Counted from the first letter of the stretch, positions 29,794 through 38,488 are shown. The stretch: 64,000 nucleotides of DNA from Gammaproteobacteria bacterium (GCA_004297335.1 SCUD01000010.1:16168-80167), one strand, 5' to 3'. The notes: a model not told the origin generated them from the sequence alone. A program made the numbers and translations.

Positions 29794-30038
29794 CAGAAGG
29801 TTCCGAGCTCGTCACTGAAGACGCCTTCCTGCTCGATCAGGCGGTTATAGGCCTGAATGGCCTCGCGGTTCTCGTCGAGCCAAAGGTCGCGTCGTCGCTG
29901 CCTGACAGCCGCTTCCAGGGCATCTTCGAGGGTGGCCGATAGGTTGATTCGGACCTCCCGAGCTGCCTGGAGCAATTTCCTGTCGATGGCCAGGTTAACT
30001 GCCTGCTTGCGCGGGGAAGAGTCGGCTGGTCTGGACAT
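29793..30038 (-). CDS. ccdA: CcdA-family antitoxin
   Basis: The 81-residue partner of CcdB. The N-terminal half (KQAVNLAIDRKLLQAAREVRI) fits a ribbon-helix-helix DNA-binding dimer. The C-terminal half (WLDENREAIQAYNRLIEQEG, then VFSDE) is the conserved toxin-neutralising arm. The frame is open further upstream, but the ATG at 30038 gives the family start. Autorepression is expected, and repeats at 30073-30154 lie upstream. Such antitoxins are usually Lon substrates. Confidence 0.92.
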   Translation of the reverse strand: MSRPADSSPRKQAVNLAIDRKLLQAAREVRINLSATLEDALEAAVRQRRRDLWLDENREAIQAYNRLIEQEGVFSDELGTF

Positions 30039-30072
30039 AGGTCGTCGCCTGGTCAGTAATGATGCGCATGGA

Positions 30073-30154
30073 GTATACGCATCAATCGTGCGTGTGTCGT
30101 CTGGTTGACGACTGGGCTCATTCAGGCGTATAAGCATCAATACGCATAAGCGTA
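30073..30154. promoter_or_regulatory. Shared operator-like repeats between ccdAB and the RHH-PIN module
   Basis: GTATACGCATCAAT (30073-30086) and GTATAAGCATCAAT (30128-30141) are direct repeats differing at one base. The second overlaps the inverted repeats GCGTAT/ATACGC (30126-30145) and TACGC-ATAA-GCGTA (30141-30154). They sit between two divergent toxin-antitoxin operons, as expected of autoregulatory operators. Which antitoxin binds which site is unknown. Confidence 0.6.
30105..30134 (+). promoter_or_regulatory. Candidate promoter of the RHH-PIN operon
   Basis: TTGACG at 30105-30110, an 18-bp spacer, and TATAAG at 30129-30134. The -10 element lies inside the repeat GTATAAGCATCAAT, so a repressor bound there would block RNA polymerase. 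Confidence 0.6.
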
Positions 30155-30164
30155 CAGGTGCCCA

Positions 30165-30428
30165 ATGGAAGATACGTTCAAGGTCCGCTGGACAGTCTCG
30201 GTTCCCAAGGAGACTGATACGTCCCTGCGGACCTACCTGGCCCAGTCCGGTGTCAGGAAGGGGGACTTCTCGGAATTCGTAGCGGATGCCGTGCGCTGGC
30301 GGTTGTTCGATCTGAATGTTACGGCCGCACGCGCCAGGAGCGCCGGGCTGCCGCCTGAGGCCATCGAGGACGCGATCGAGCAGGCGCTCGGGGAGGTTCG
30401 AGCCGAGCGATTCAGGAAACCGATCTGA
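30165..30428 (+). CDS. Ribbon-helix-helix antitoxin of a PIN-domain module
   Basis: An 87-residue protein. The N-terminal FKVRWTVSVPKETDTSLRTYLA resembles a ribbon-helix-helix DNA-binding motif, followed by a helical C-terminal part (PPEAIEDAIEQALGEVRAERF). I infer antitoxin function because its stop shares one base with the start of a PIN-domain nuclease gene and because it is preceded by operator-like repeats. AGGTG lies 4 bp before the ATG. It is unrelated in sequence to CcdA, which is encoded divergently 126 bp away. Confidence 0.8.
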   Translation: MEDTFKVRWTVSVPKETDTSLRTYLAQSGVRKGDFSEFVADAVRWRLFDLNVTAARARSAGLPPEAIEDAIEQALGEVRAERFRKPI

Positions 30429-30841
30429 TGCGGGTAATCGTTGATACGAATATCCTGCTCTCAGCACTGATCAACCCGCATGGCGCGCCCGCTCTGCTCC
30501 TGGATGCCTGGCGAGCCGGCTATTTCGCGCTGGTCACGTCCCGAGACCAGCTGCTGGAATTTGGTGATGTCGCGCGGCGGCCGGCGATGCGCAGTTATCT
30601 CGTCCCAGCGCAGGTGGGTCGGTTCATCAACGACCTGCGCCAGTTGGCCGAGGTACTCAGCAACCTGCCACAGATTGAGCGCAGCCCGGACCCGGCCGAT
30701 GATTTCCTGCTGGCGATGGCCGAGGCCGGTGCCGCTGATTATCTGGTCACGGGTGACAGGCATGGTCTGCTCGTGCTCGGCTCACATCGTCGGACACAGA
30801 TCGTCAGCGCCCGCCAGCTGGCGACGCTGCTCAATCTGTAG
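30428..30841 (+). CDS. PIN-domain toxin
   Basis: A 137-residue PIN nuclease of the family annotated as putative toxin-antitoxin component, PIN family. Acidic active-site residues are visible in VIVDTNILLSAL (first Asp), near the middle (Glu in LLEFGDV), and in DPADDFLLAMAEAGAADYLVTGDR. PIN toxins of this kind cleave RNA; the target here is unknown. It is coupled to the upstream antitoxin by a 1-bp overlap (TGATG). It looks complete. Confidence 0.87.
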   Translation: MRVIVDTNILLSALINPHGAPALLLDAWRAGYFALVTSRDQLLEFGDVARRPAMRSYLVPAQVGRFINDLRQLAEVLSNLPQIERSPDPADDFLLAMAEAGAADYLVTGDRHGLLVLGSHRRTQIVSARQLATLLNL

Positions 30842-30854
30842 TTGAGGCGGACCG

Positions 30855-30875
30855 ATCTGGCTATAATAGCCAGAT
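30855..30875. promoter_or_regulatory. 21-bp palindromic operator containing a TATAAT -10 box
   Basis: Arms ATCTGGCTA (30855-30863) and TAGCCAGAT (30867-30875) flank TAA. TATAAT at 30862-30867 is buried inside, and the palindrome runs into the start codon at 30874. Binding by the encoded antitoxin would block transcription. The expected start point is about the A of the ATG, suggesting a leaderless mRNA. Confidence 0.7.
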
Positions 30876-31161
30876 GGAACAGGTCAGCATTTCCAGGCTG
30901 AAAGACCAGTTAAGCGCCTATCTTCGCAAGGTCCGGGCGGGCGAAACTGTGCTTGTCCTGGACAGGGGTAAGCCAGTGGCCAGGCTGGAGCGTGTGGCGC
31001 CTCCGCTGGACGACGATGCCCGGTATCAGCGGCTGGTCGCTGCCGGGCTGATCCGTCCGCCCCTGCGGGCGCTCCGTGGCGAGCAGCTACGGCCGGTTGA
31101 TCTCGGGCCAGATGCTGGCGTGTTGCAGGCGCTTCTCGACGATCGCCGCGAGGGGCGATGA
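30874..31161 (+). CDS. Phd/YefM-family antitoxin
   Basis: A 95-residue antitoxin. The N-terminal MEQVSISRLKDQLSAYLRKV and GETVLVLDRGKPVARL are the standard Phd/YefM DNA-binding fold. The C-terminal part is the toxin-binding tail. The ATG lies inside the right arm of a 21-bp palindrome, and no Shine-Dalgarno can fit if transcription starts at the predicted site. It overlaps the downstream PIN toxin by 4 bp (ATGA). Pairing of Phd-type antitoxins with PIN toxins is well known. Confidence 0.92.
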   Translation: MEQVSISRLKDQLSAYLRKVRAGETVLVLDRGKPVARLERVAPPLDDDARYQRLVAAGLIRPPLRALRGEQLRPVDLGPDAGVLQALLDDRREGR

Positions 31162-31583
31162 GATTCTGGGACAGTTCCGCGATCGTGCCGTTGATCGTCG
31201 CGGAACCGGACTCCGCGGCCTTGCTGGAGCTGGGACCGGAGCCGCAGGCCATGTACGTCTGGTGGGGCACGCGCATCGAGGTTGCCGCTGCGTTGTCCCG
31301 GCGGGCCCGCGCGGACCGGCGCGCGGGTCAGGACTGGCAGCGCTGTCACCAGGCATTGACCGGTTTCGCCGAGAGCTGGCGCGAGGTCCTGCCGGCTGAA
31401 CTTGTGCGCGACACGGCGGTGCGCCTGTTGCGGCGGCATGATCTGCGTGCAGCGGACAGCCTGCAGCTGGCAGCGGCACTCGTCGCCAGTGGGGATCAGC
31501 CGGGCGGTGCGGAATTCGTGGCTCTGGATGAGCGCCTGCGGCGCGCCGCCGGCAACGAGGGCTTCGACCTGCTGCCCCGCTGA
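31158..31583 (+). CDS. vapC: VapC-type PIN-domain toxin
   Basis: A 141-residue PIN ribonuclease. Catalytic acids appear in FWDSSAIVPL (Asp at residue 5), IEVAAALSRRAR (Glu), RAADSLQLAAAL (Asp) and FVALDERLRRAA (Asp), so the full acidic quartet is present. Characterised VapC proteins cleave tRNA or rRNA; this target is unknown. Start 31158 overlaps the Phd-type antitoxin stop (ATGA). The gene ends 55 bp before pgi. Confidence 0.92.
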   Translation: MRFWDSSAIVPLIVAEPDSAALLELGPEPQAMYVWWGTRIEVAAALSRRARADRRAGQDWQRCHQALTGFAESWREVLPAELVRDTAVRLLRRHDLRAADSLQLAAALVASGDQPGGAEFVALDERLRRAAGNEGFDLLPR

Positions 31584-31638
31584 TTGCGCCCGCTGGTATG
31601 GCTGGCCATCCAGCGCCCGAACGGGCAGACTTTCGCCC

Positions 31639-33264
31639 GTGAACAACACCACCCCGTCCGTGCAGCAGTGGCTCGAATCCCACGCTGCCAGGCTCAAGAG
31701 CCGTCCCGTCCCTGAACTCTTCGCCACCGACCCCGAGCGTTTCGCGCGGTATTCGCGGGAATTCGGCGGAATCCTGCTGGATTTCAGCCGGCAGCGCCTC
31801 GACGACGGCGCACTCGCCGCGCTGCTGGATCTTGCTGGTCATGCGGGCCTGCGTGCGCGCATTACCGCGCTCCTCGACGGCGCGCTGGTCAACGACAGCG
31901 AGCGCCGGGCCGCGCTGCACACGCTGCTGCGCGTGCCGGGGGCGACCCCGGTGACCGGCCCACTCGCACCGCTGCACATGGAGGTCCTCGCAGTGCGCGC
32001 GCGCCTCGCGGCGTTCGTGCGCGAGATTCACGACGGCACCCGCCATGGCGCTACCGGCGAGCGCTTTACCGATGTCATCAACATCGGCATCGGCGGCAGC
32101 GACCTCGGCCCGGCGATGGCCGTTGCGGCACTGCACCCGTTCCACACCGGGCACCTGCGCTGCCATTTCGTCTCCAACGTGGACGGACTGCAGCTCGCCG
32201 ATCTCGCCGCCGAGCTCGACCCGGCGCACACGCTGGTGATCGTCTGCTCGAAGACCTTCACGACCCAGGAGACACTGGCGAATGCACACCGCGCCCGGGC
32301 CTGGATCGCCGCGCGGCTCGGCGAGGCAGCCGTGCCGGCGCATTTCGCCGCGGTGTCGACCAACACGCTGGCCATGGACCAGTTCGGCGTCGGCGCCGAC
32401 GCGCGCTTTGAAATGTGGGACTGGGTCGGCGGGCGCTATTCGGTCTGGTCGGCTGTCGGGCTCGCGCTCGAGCTGGCCATCGGCACGGCGCACTTCGAGA
32501 ACTTCCTCGCCGGCGCGCGGCAGATGGACCTGCACTTCCGCAGTGCCGCGTGGCGCGACAACCTGCCGGTGCTGCTCGGCCTGCTCGCGGTGTGGAACCG
32601 CAACGGGCTCGGCTGCCCGAGCCACGCCGTGCTGCCTTACCACCAGCGACTGGCGCGGTTGCCGGCCTACCTGCAGCAGCTCGAGATGGAAAGCCTCGGC
32701 AAGCGCGTGACCCGCACCGGGCAAGCGGTCGCGGCCGACACCGGCGCCGTGATCTGGGGCGAACCGGCCTCCAATGCCCAGCATTCGTTCTTCCAGCTGC
32801 TGCATCAGGGTACCGCAGCGGTCAGCATGGATTTCCTGCTGCCCCTGCAGGGTGCCGCCGACAACAGCGCGGATGAGCTCGTGATCGGCAACTGCCTGGC
32901 GCAGCTGCAGGCATTGATGGCCGGGCATCAGGCCGAGGACCCGCAGCGCCGGCATCCCGGCAGCCGGCCGGCGACACTGATCGCGTTCGCGCGCCTCGAT
33001 CCGGCGATGCTCGGGCGGCTGATCGCGCTCTATGAGCACAAGGTGTTCGTCGAGTCGGTGCTCTGGGACATCAATCCCTTCGACCAGTGGGGCGTGGAGC
33101 TTGGCAAGCGTTTGTGCGGGCCGATACTCGATGCGCTCGACGGGCACGCACCGCCGGAGGCGGGACCCGTCGAATCGCGACCGCTGCTTGCATGGATCCG
33201 CCGATGCCGGCAGGATACCGGCGGCGCTGCCGCCGGCAGCCGGTCGACCGAGGGGATATCGTGA
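31639..33264 (+). CDS. pgi: Glucose-6-phosphate isomerase
   Basis: It interconverts glucose 6-phosphate and fructose 6-phosphate. The 541-residue protein has NIGIGGSDLGPAM, HFVSNVDG, the SKTFTTQETLANA block, DWVGGRYSVWSAVGL and the C-terminal signature VLWDINPFDQWGVELGK. The frame extends upstream through vapC, but GTG 31639 gives the normal N-terminus (NNTTPSVQQWLESH). Ribosome-site support is weak. Its place between toxin-antitoxin genes and rhamnose genes suggests a role in hexose-phosphate supply: fructose 6-phosphate for GDP-mannose, glucose phosphates for dTDP-rhamnose. Confidence 0.94.
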   Translation: MNNTTPSVQQWLESHAARLKSRPVPELFATDPERFARYSREFGGILLDFSRQRLDDGALAALLDLAGHAGLRARITALLDGALVNDSERRAALHTLLRVPGATPVTGPLAPLHMEVLAVRARLAAFVREIHDGTRHGATGERFTDVINIGIGGSDLGPAMAVAALHPFHTGHLRCHFVSNVDGLQLADLAAELDPAHTLVIVCSKTFTTQETLANAHRARAWIAARLGEAAVPAHFAAVSTNTLAMDQFGVGADARFEMWDWVGGRYSVWSAVGLALELAIGTAHFENFLAGARQMDLHFRSAAWRDNLPVLLGLLAVWNRNGLGCPSHAVLPYHQRLARLPAYLQQLEMESLGKRVTRTGQAVAADTGAVIWGEPASNAQHSFFQLLHQGTAAVSMDFLLPLQGAADNSADELVIGNCLAQLQALMAGHQAEDPQRRHPGSRPATLIAFARLDPAMLGRLIALYEHKVFVESVLWDINPFDQWGVELGKRLCGPILDALDGHAPPEAGPVESRPLLAWIRRCRQDTGGAAAGSRSTEGIS

Positions 33265-33488
33265 CCAGAGGTCCGGGTTTCGCTGCGGTTCTCCTCGTCC
33301 TCGCGCTGGCATCCCCGGCAGTCTCCGCCACCGATCCCTGGGCCCCACCGGGCGATGCGCGTCTGCGGCATGACCTGCAGAGCGCCAGCAATGATCAAGA
33401 CCTGCCCACACACTTGGAGGCTGCGCTGGCGCGCGTGCCGAGGCTGCTGCGGGCGCGCCAGCACCGCCCATGCCCGACTGACTCGTGA
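33261..33488 (+). pseudogene. Remnant of a Wzi-like capsule assembly gene
   Basis: A 75-residue frame starting at GTG in a GTGA overlap with pgi. It has a signal peptide ending in AVSA, then DPWAPPGDARLRHDL, which matches the mature start of the intact Wzi at 37010 (DPWAAPGDARLRHDL). After that most of the protein is missing: THLEAALARVPRLLRARQ resembles AHIDAALARVRAAVSDAG, found about 45 residues later in the intact copy, and the frame then ends. This is best read as a copy with an internal deletion and lost 3' part, abutting rfbA. A short secreted peptide could still be made. Confidence 0.65.
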
Positions 33489-34387
33489 CAATGAAACGGA
33501 CCACGGACCGCAAGGGCATCATCCTTGCCGGAGGCGCGGGGACGCGCCTGCATCCGGTCACGCTTGCGCTGAGCAAGCAAATGGTCCCCGTGTACGACAA
33601 GCCGATGATCTATTACCCGCTGTCGACACTGATGTTGTCGGGGATCCGTGAGTACCTCGTTATTACGACTCCGCGCGATCAGGCGGCGTTCCGTGAACTG
33701 CTGGGCGACGGAAAGAAATGGGGGTTGTCCATCGATTACGCGGTCCAGCCGGTTCCGGGGGGAATTGCCCAGGCGTTCCTTATCGGAGCTGATTTCGTTA
33801 ATCGGAGTACTGTTTCATTGATACTCGGTGACAACATCTTCCATGGTCACCAACTGTCTGAGACGCTTCAGGAATGCTCGAGGCGCCGGAGCGGTGCGAC
33901 GATCTTCGGCTACTATGTGCATGATCCTGAGCGATACGGTGTTGCGAAGTTCGACAGGGCGGGCCGTGTCATCGACCTTGTCGAGAAGCCCAAGATCGCC
34001 CCATCCAACTACGCGGTAACGGGCCTCTATTTCTACGACCCGGAGGTCGTTGATATCGCAAGGGGGCTATGCCCGTCTGGTCGTGGCGAACTTGAAATCA
34101 CGGACGTCAACCGGGAGTACTTGCGGCTGGGGCGGCTGAAGCTTCAGAAGCTGGGGCGCGGCACCGCGTGGCTCGATACGGGGACGCACAGCTCGTTGCT
34201 CGACGCCTGCAACTTCGTCCGCATCATCGAGGAACGTCAGGGCCTCAAGATTGCCTGCGTCGAGGAGGTGGCGTACCGCATGGGATTCATCACTGGCCGC
34301 CAGCTCGAGCGACTGGCGCAGCCTCTCCTCAAGAGTGGCTACGGCGAGTATCTCTTGCGTGTGCAGCAGGACGGTGACCTGCCGTGA
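33485..34387 (+). CDS. rfbA: Glucose-1-phosphate thymidylyltransferase
   Basis: First step of dTDP-L-rhamnose synthesis. The 300-residue nucleotidyltransferase has [60 protein letters not shown] and [14 protein letters not shown]. All are canonical for RmlA. The start may be GTG 33485 (overlapping the wzi remnant) or ATG 33491. From here base composition becomes less GC-rich than in pgi. It is the first of four tightly overlapping genes, rfbA-C-D-B. Confidence 0.95.
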   Translation: MTMKRTTDRKGIILAGGAGTRLHPVTLALSKQMVPVYDKPMIYYPLSTLMLSGIREYLVITTPRDQAAFRELLGDGKKWGLSIDYAVQPVPGGIAQAFLIGADFVNRSTVSLILGDNIFHGHQLSETLQECSRRRSGATIFGYYVHDPERYGVAKFDRAGRVIDLVEKPKIAPSNYAVTGLYFYDPEVVDIARGLCPSGRGELEITDVNREYLRLGRLKLQKLGRGTAWLDTGTHSSLLDACNFVRIIEERQGLKIACVEEVAYRMGFITGRQLERLAQPLLKSGYGEYLLRVQQDGDLP

Positions 34388-34932
34388 ATTTCTTGCGCTT
34401 GGCGATTCCTGATGTGATTCTCGTAGAGCCGCAGGTCTTCGGCGACGACCGTGGCTATTTCATGGAGACCTGGCAGGCCGCAAAGTTCGCTGCTGCCGGG
34501 ATCGACGCCAGCTTCGTGCAGGACAATCACAGTCGATCCTGTCGTGGAACATTGCGTGGATTGCATTACCAGCTGGTCCGGCCACAGGGCAAGCTGGTGC
34601 GGGTGATTGCGGGCGAGGTCTTCGATGTGGCGGTGGACCTGCGCCGTGGATCTCCTACCTTTGGTCACTGGGTGGGCGAAACGCTGTCGGTAGCGAACAA
34701 GCGGCAGGTTTGGCTGCCGCCCGGATTCGCTCACGGCTTCTACGTTATCAGCGAATTTGCGGAATTCACCTACAAGTGCACGGATTACTACCATCCGCAG
34801 TCTGAGCGCAGCCTGCTGTGGAGCGACCCGGCTCTCGCGATCTCGTGGCCGGTTCCATCAGGCAGCGAGCCGATCCTTTCTGCCAAGGATCGCGCGGGGG
34901 TGCCACTGCAGTCGGCGGAGTGTTACGAATGA
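34384..34932 (+). CDS. rfbC: dTDP-4-dehydrorhamnose 3,5-epimerase
   Basis: Third enzyme of the dTDP-L-rhamnose pathway. The 182-residue cupin-fold protein has [10 protein letters not shown], the catalytic-His region [45 protein letters not shown] and CTDYYHP. GTG start in a GTGA overlap with rfbA; the stop overlaps rfbD by 4 bp (ATGA). Intact and of normal length. Confidence 0.95.
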   Translation: MNFLRLAIPDVILVEPQVFGDDRGYFMETWQAAKFAAAGIDASFVQDNHSRSCRGTLRGLHYQLVRPQGKLVRVIAGEVFDVAVDLRRGSPTFGHWVGETLSVANKRQVWLPPGFAHGFYVISEFAEFTYKCTDYYHPQSERSLLWSDPALAISWPVPSGSEPILSAKDRAGVPLQSAECYE

Positions 34933-35798
34933 AGTCGCTCGTTCTTGGGGCGACCGGACAAGTTGGATTCGAATTGTGTCGAATGCAGCCGGTACGGACC
35001 GAACTGGTTGCTCTTAGTCGGGATCAGCTGGACATCTGTGATGGCATTGCCGTTGCCGCGGCACTTCGCAGATTCAAGCCGACAGTGGTGATTAACGCGG
35101 CGGCCTACACGCAGGTAGATAGGGCTGAGTCGGAACCGGAGCGCGCGTTCGACGTGAATGGAATGGCACCGGGGCACGTAGCCAGCGCCACGCGGGCCAT
35201 CGGCGCTCGCCTCATTCACCTGTCCACGGACTTCATCTTCGACGGTGGTCAGCCACGCCCATGGGCACCAGGCGACCCGGGCAGGCCTCTGAACGCCTAC
35301 GGGCGCAGCAAGCTGGCAGGGGAGGGGGCGGTCCAGCGCGAGTCGCACGGCGAGGCAGTGATTGTGCGAACTGCCTGGCTGTATTCAACGCACGGAACCA
35401 ATTTTGTGAAGACCATGTTGCGACTGATGGGCGCGCGCGATGTCTTGGACGTGGTCGTCGATCAGGTGGGGTCGCCAACCTGGGCGCGGAGTCTGGCGCG
35501 GGCGTTGTGGATGTTCGCGATTCGTCCCGACTTGCGCGGGACGTATCACTGGACGGACGCTGGGGTCGCGAGCTGGTACGATTTTGCCGTGGCAATCCAG
35601 GAGGAAGCACTGTCGCGGAACTTGCTCACGCGCCAAATAGCAATTCGCGCCATTCGGTCGGCGGAGTATCCGACCGCAGCGCAGCGCCCTCCCTTCAGCG
35701 TGCTCGACACACGGTCGACAGCCCAGGATCTGGGCTTGCAGCCTGAACACTGGCGGCGGAACCTAAGGTTGATGTTGGATGAAGTCGCAGCGACGTAG
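34929..35798 (+). CDS. rfbD: dTDP-4-dehydrorhamnose reductase
   Basis: Last step to dTDP-L-rhamnose. The 289-residue SDR protein has LGATGQVGFEL, VVINAAAYTQVDRAE, STDFIFDG, and the catalytic YGRSK. The frame continues upstream inside rfbC, but the ATG at 34929 gives the family N-terminus and overlaps the rfbC stop. It overlaps rfbB by 20 bp. Confidence 0.95.
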   Translation: MKSLVLGATGQVGFELCRMQPVRTELVALSRDQLDICDGIAVAAALRRFKPTVVINAAAYTQVDRAESEPERAFDVNGMAPGHVASATRAIGARLIHLSTDFIFDGGQPRPWAPGDPGRPLNAYGRSKLAGEGAVQRESHGEAVIVRTAWLYSTHGTNFVKTMLRLMGARDVLDVVVDQVGSPTWARSLARALWMFAIRPDLRGTYHWTDAGVASWYDFAVAIQEEALSRNLLTRQIAIRAIRSAEYPTAAQRPPFSVLDTRSTAQDLGLQPEHWRRNLRLMLDEVAAT

Positions 35799-36894
35799 GC
35801 TACTTGTTACGGGTGGTGCAGGCTTCATCGGCGCCAACTTCGTTCACTACTGGCGGCACCATCATCCGACGGACGAGCTGGTGGTGCTCGATGCGCTGAC
35901 CTATGCCGGAAATCGCATGAACCTAGCTGATCTGGAAAGTGCACAGGGCCTCGAATTCATTCACGGCGACATCGTTGATCAGCCGCTGGCCGAGCGGCTG
36001 ATCCGCGAACGGGAGATCGACACTGTTGCTCATTTCGCTGCTGAATCACACGTCGATCGTTCGATCGTCGGACCAGATCAGTTCATCACAACGAATGTGC
36101 TGGGAACGCACTCACTACTGAAGGCGTGCCGCAAAGTATGGATCGAAGAAAAGAAGCAGCATGGTCATCGTTTCCATCACATTTCGACCGACGAGGTATA
36201 TGGATCCCTGGAGCCGGATCAGCCGGCGTTTACGGAAGACAGTCCGTATGCGCCGAACTCGCCGTATTCTGCCAGTAAAGCCGCCTCGGATCATCTTGTT
36301 CGGGCGTACTTTCATACCTACGGCCTCCAGGTCACGACGACCAATTGCTCCAACAACTACGGGCCATATCATTTCCCGGAGAAGCTCATACCGCTGATGA
36401 TCGTCAATGCCCTGCACGGGAAGCCGCTGCCCGTATATGGCGACGGGCGCAATGTCCGCGATTGGCTCTACGTTACGGACCATTGCGCGGCGATCGACCT
36501 CGTGCTGTCAGCCGGCACACCAGGGACGACCTATAACGTAGGCGGTGACTGCGAACGAGACAATCTGACGCTGATTGGCCTGCTATGCGATCTGCTGGAC
36601 GACGCTTTCGTACGGCGGAGGGACCTGTGTCGACGATTCCGGGACGCACCAGCTGCCTGCGGTGGCAAGTCCGCTGATCTCATTGCGTTTGTGAAGGACC
36701 GGCCAGGACACGATCGCCGATACGCAATAGATTCGTCACTCATCCGCGATGAGCTGGGCTTCGTTCCAAAGGTCGACCTGGAACGAGGGCTCCGCTCGAC
36801 AATCGAGTGGTATCTTGCCAATGAAGCATGGTGGCGGGCAGTCATGAGCGGTGCGTACCGGGACTGGGTCGCACGCAACTACGCCGCCCGATGA
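35779..36894 (+). CDS. rfbB: dTDP-glucose 4,6-dehydratase
   Basis: Second step of dTDP-rhamnose synthesis. The 371-residue SDR has TGGAGFIGANFVHYW, HFAAESHVDRSI, HISTDEVYGSL, the catalytic YSASK, and NNYGPYHFPEKLIPL. The ATG at 35779 lies 20 bp inside rfbD, and the protein aligns from its first residues. It closes the rfbACDB set; order A-C-D-B differs from the common B-D-A-C or B-A-D-C. A 115-bp gap separates it from wzi. Confidence 0.95.
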   Translation: MKSQRRRLLVTGGAGFIGANFVHYWRHHHPTDELVVLDALTYAGNRMNLADLESAQGLEFIHGDIVDQPLAERLIREREIDTVAHFAAESHVDRSIVGPDQFITTNVLGTHSLLKACRKVWIEEKKQHGHRFHHISTDEVYGSLEPDQPAFTEDSPYAPNSPYSASKAASDHLVRAYFHTYGLQVTTTNCSNNYGPYHFPEKLIPLMIVNALHGKPLPVYGDGRNVRDWLYVTDHCAAIDLVLSAGTPGTTYNVGGDCERDNLTLIGLLCDLLDDAFVRRRDLCRRFRDAPAACGGKSADLIAFVKDRPGHDRRYAIDSSLIRDELGFVPKVDLERGLRSTIEWYLANEAWWRAVMSGAYRDWVARNYAAR

Positions 36895-37009
36895 CCCTTG
36901 CTTCCCCATCTTGTTGTCACTCTTCAGTCAAGAAGGAAGAGGTTAGCGATTGCCGCCGATATTCTTTCAAACTACAATCCGAACCCCGCGCCCGGCCCGA
37001 GGCTTGAAC

Positions 37010-38488
37010 GTGATCCGTGATCGGCGCAGACCGTTCGAGACCCTGACCGTGCTGGTCCTGCTTCTTTTCCCGCTGTCCGCGGCCCTGGCCGACCCTTGGG
37101 CGGCGCCGGGCGATGCCCGGCTGCGCCACGATCTGGAGCTGCTCTCTGACACGGGACTCGTCAAGGCGCCGCTGACGAGCTGGCCGGTGTCCTGGGCGGA
37201 GGTGGGCCGCGATCTGTCGGCGGTCACGGCCGATATCGCCCACCCGGCCCACATCGATGCCGCGCTGGCCCGGGTACGAGCGGCCGTCTCCGATGCGGGA
37301 CGGGCCGGCGAGTGGGTGCGCGACGTGGGCGTGGCCGGGTCGGTCGAGCCGATGACTCTTCGTCGCTTCGCCGACGTACCGCGTGGGACTGGGGAACTCG
37401 TAGCGTCGGCGCAATACACCGGGGCGCGTTTTGCGCTGCGGCTGCAGGCATCCGCGGTCGGCGACCCCTCCGACGACCAGGACGTGCGGTTCGACGGAAG
37501 CTACGCCAGCGTAGTTCTCGGCAACTGGATGCTGTCGACTGGCTTCGTCGACCGCTGGTGGGGGCCTGGCTGGGAGGGCAGCCTCATCTACGGCACCAAC
37601 CAGCGCCCGATCCCATCGATCACAGTCGAACGCAACTATTCGGACCCGTTCGACGCGAGATGGCTCGCCTGGGTCGGCCAGTGGAGGCTGGCCTTCACGC
37701 TCGGGCAGCTGGAAGGGGATCGCGGCGATGCGCCGCACGCGCAGTTTCTTGGCATGCGCGTTACTTGGAAGCCCCACGCGCGGGTCGAGGTCGGGATTTC
37801 ACGTAGCGCCCAATGGTGCGGTCGCGGCCGGCCCTGCAGCTTCGGCACTCTCTGGGACCTGCTGGCGGGCAACGACAACGATCAGCCACTGGCGGCACAG
37901 CCTGGCAACCAGCTCGCGGGCTTCGACATTCGCTGGTCGGTTCCTTGGATTCCGCTGGCGGTGTATGGGCAGGCCATTGGCGAGGACGAAGCGGGCGGCC
38001 TCCCGAGCAAGTACTTGGGCCTCGTGGGCGCCGAGAGCTGGGGTGGTTGGGGGGCGAGATCCTGGCGCGTGCACGCCGAGTATGCCGACACGGCTTGCAT
38101 CTTCAATGGCAGCCAACCGGAGTTCGGCTGCGCCTATCGCAACATTATCTACTCCGACGGCTATCAGTTCCGGGAGCAGTCCGTCGGGCATGCGATCGAC
38201 GGCGACAGTAGGCAGCTCGCTTTCGGCGTAATGCTGGTTGAGGCAGACGGCAGCAGTTGGCAGCTCGCCGCGCAGAATGCGAAGATCAACCGTGCCGGAG
38301 CGAACCCCGTGCAGTCCGTTTCGGTTGTTCCGGCTCGGGTCCGGTCGGCGGACCTGTACCATCGGCGAGGGCTGTTCGGTGGCGACGTCAAGTTCGGCGT
38401 CGGGTATGAGGAATTCGACTCAACCGAGGCCGGCGACAGCGATAATTGTTTTCGGGGATTCGCGCAATGGACAAGAGCGGTCCAATGA
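37010..38488 (+). CDS. wzi: Wzi-family outer-membrane capsule assembly protein
   Basis: Wzi is an outer-membrane beta-barrel that helps anchor or assemble capsule. The 492-residue protein has a signal peptide ending near SAALA, then DPWAAPGDARLRHDLELL, and alternating barrel strands such as NWMLSTGFVDRWWGPGW and SWGGWGARSWRVHAEYADT, typical of the family. A TTG at 36950 is in frame, but GTG 37010 with GAGG 7 bp upstream gives a proper signal peptide. A decayed relative lies at 33261-33488. It overlaps the next gene by 4 bp (ATGA). Confidence 0.87.
   Translation: MIRDRRRPFETLTVLVLLLFPLSAALADPWAAPGDARLRHDLELLSDTGLVKAPLTSWPVSWAEVGRDLSAVTADIAHPAHIDAALARVRAAVSDAGRAGEWVRDVGVAGSVEPMTLRRFADVPRGTGELVASAQYTGARFALRLQASAVGDPSDDQDVRFDGSYASVVLGNWMLSTGFVDRWWGPGWEGSLIYGTNQRPIPSITVERNYSDPFDARWLAWVGQWRLAFTLGQLEGDRGDAPHAQFLGMRVTWKPHARVEVGISRSAQWCGRGRPCSFGTLWDLLAGNDNDQPLAAQPGNQLAGFDIRWSVPWIPLAVYGQAIGEDEAGGLPSKYLGLVGAESWGGWGARSWRVHAEYADTACIFNGSQPEFGCAYRNIIYSDGYQFREQSVGHAIDGDSRQLAFGVMLVEADGSSWQLAAQNAKINRAGANPVQSVSVVPARVRSADLYHRRGLFGGDVKFGVGYEEFDSTEAGDSDNCFRGFAQWTRAVQ

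Noticed and set aside
29475..30841. ccdAB plus RHH-PIN as a single four-gene toxin system
   Set aside because: The two pairs are divergent and each has its own 1-bp stop-start coupling. Only the intergenic repeats link them.
31087..33600. An 837-codon open frame on the minus strand
   Set aside because: It is antisense to vapC and pgi, both intact and recognisable. The translation is arginine/histidine-rich without motifs.
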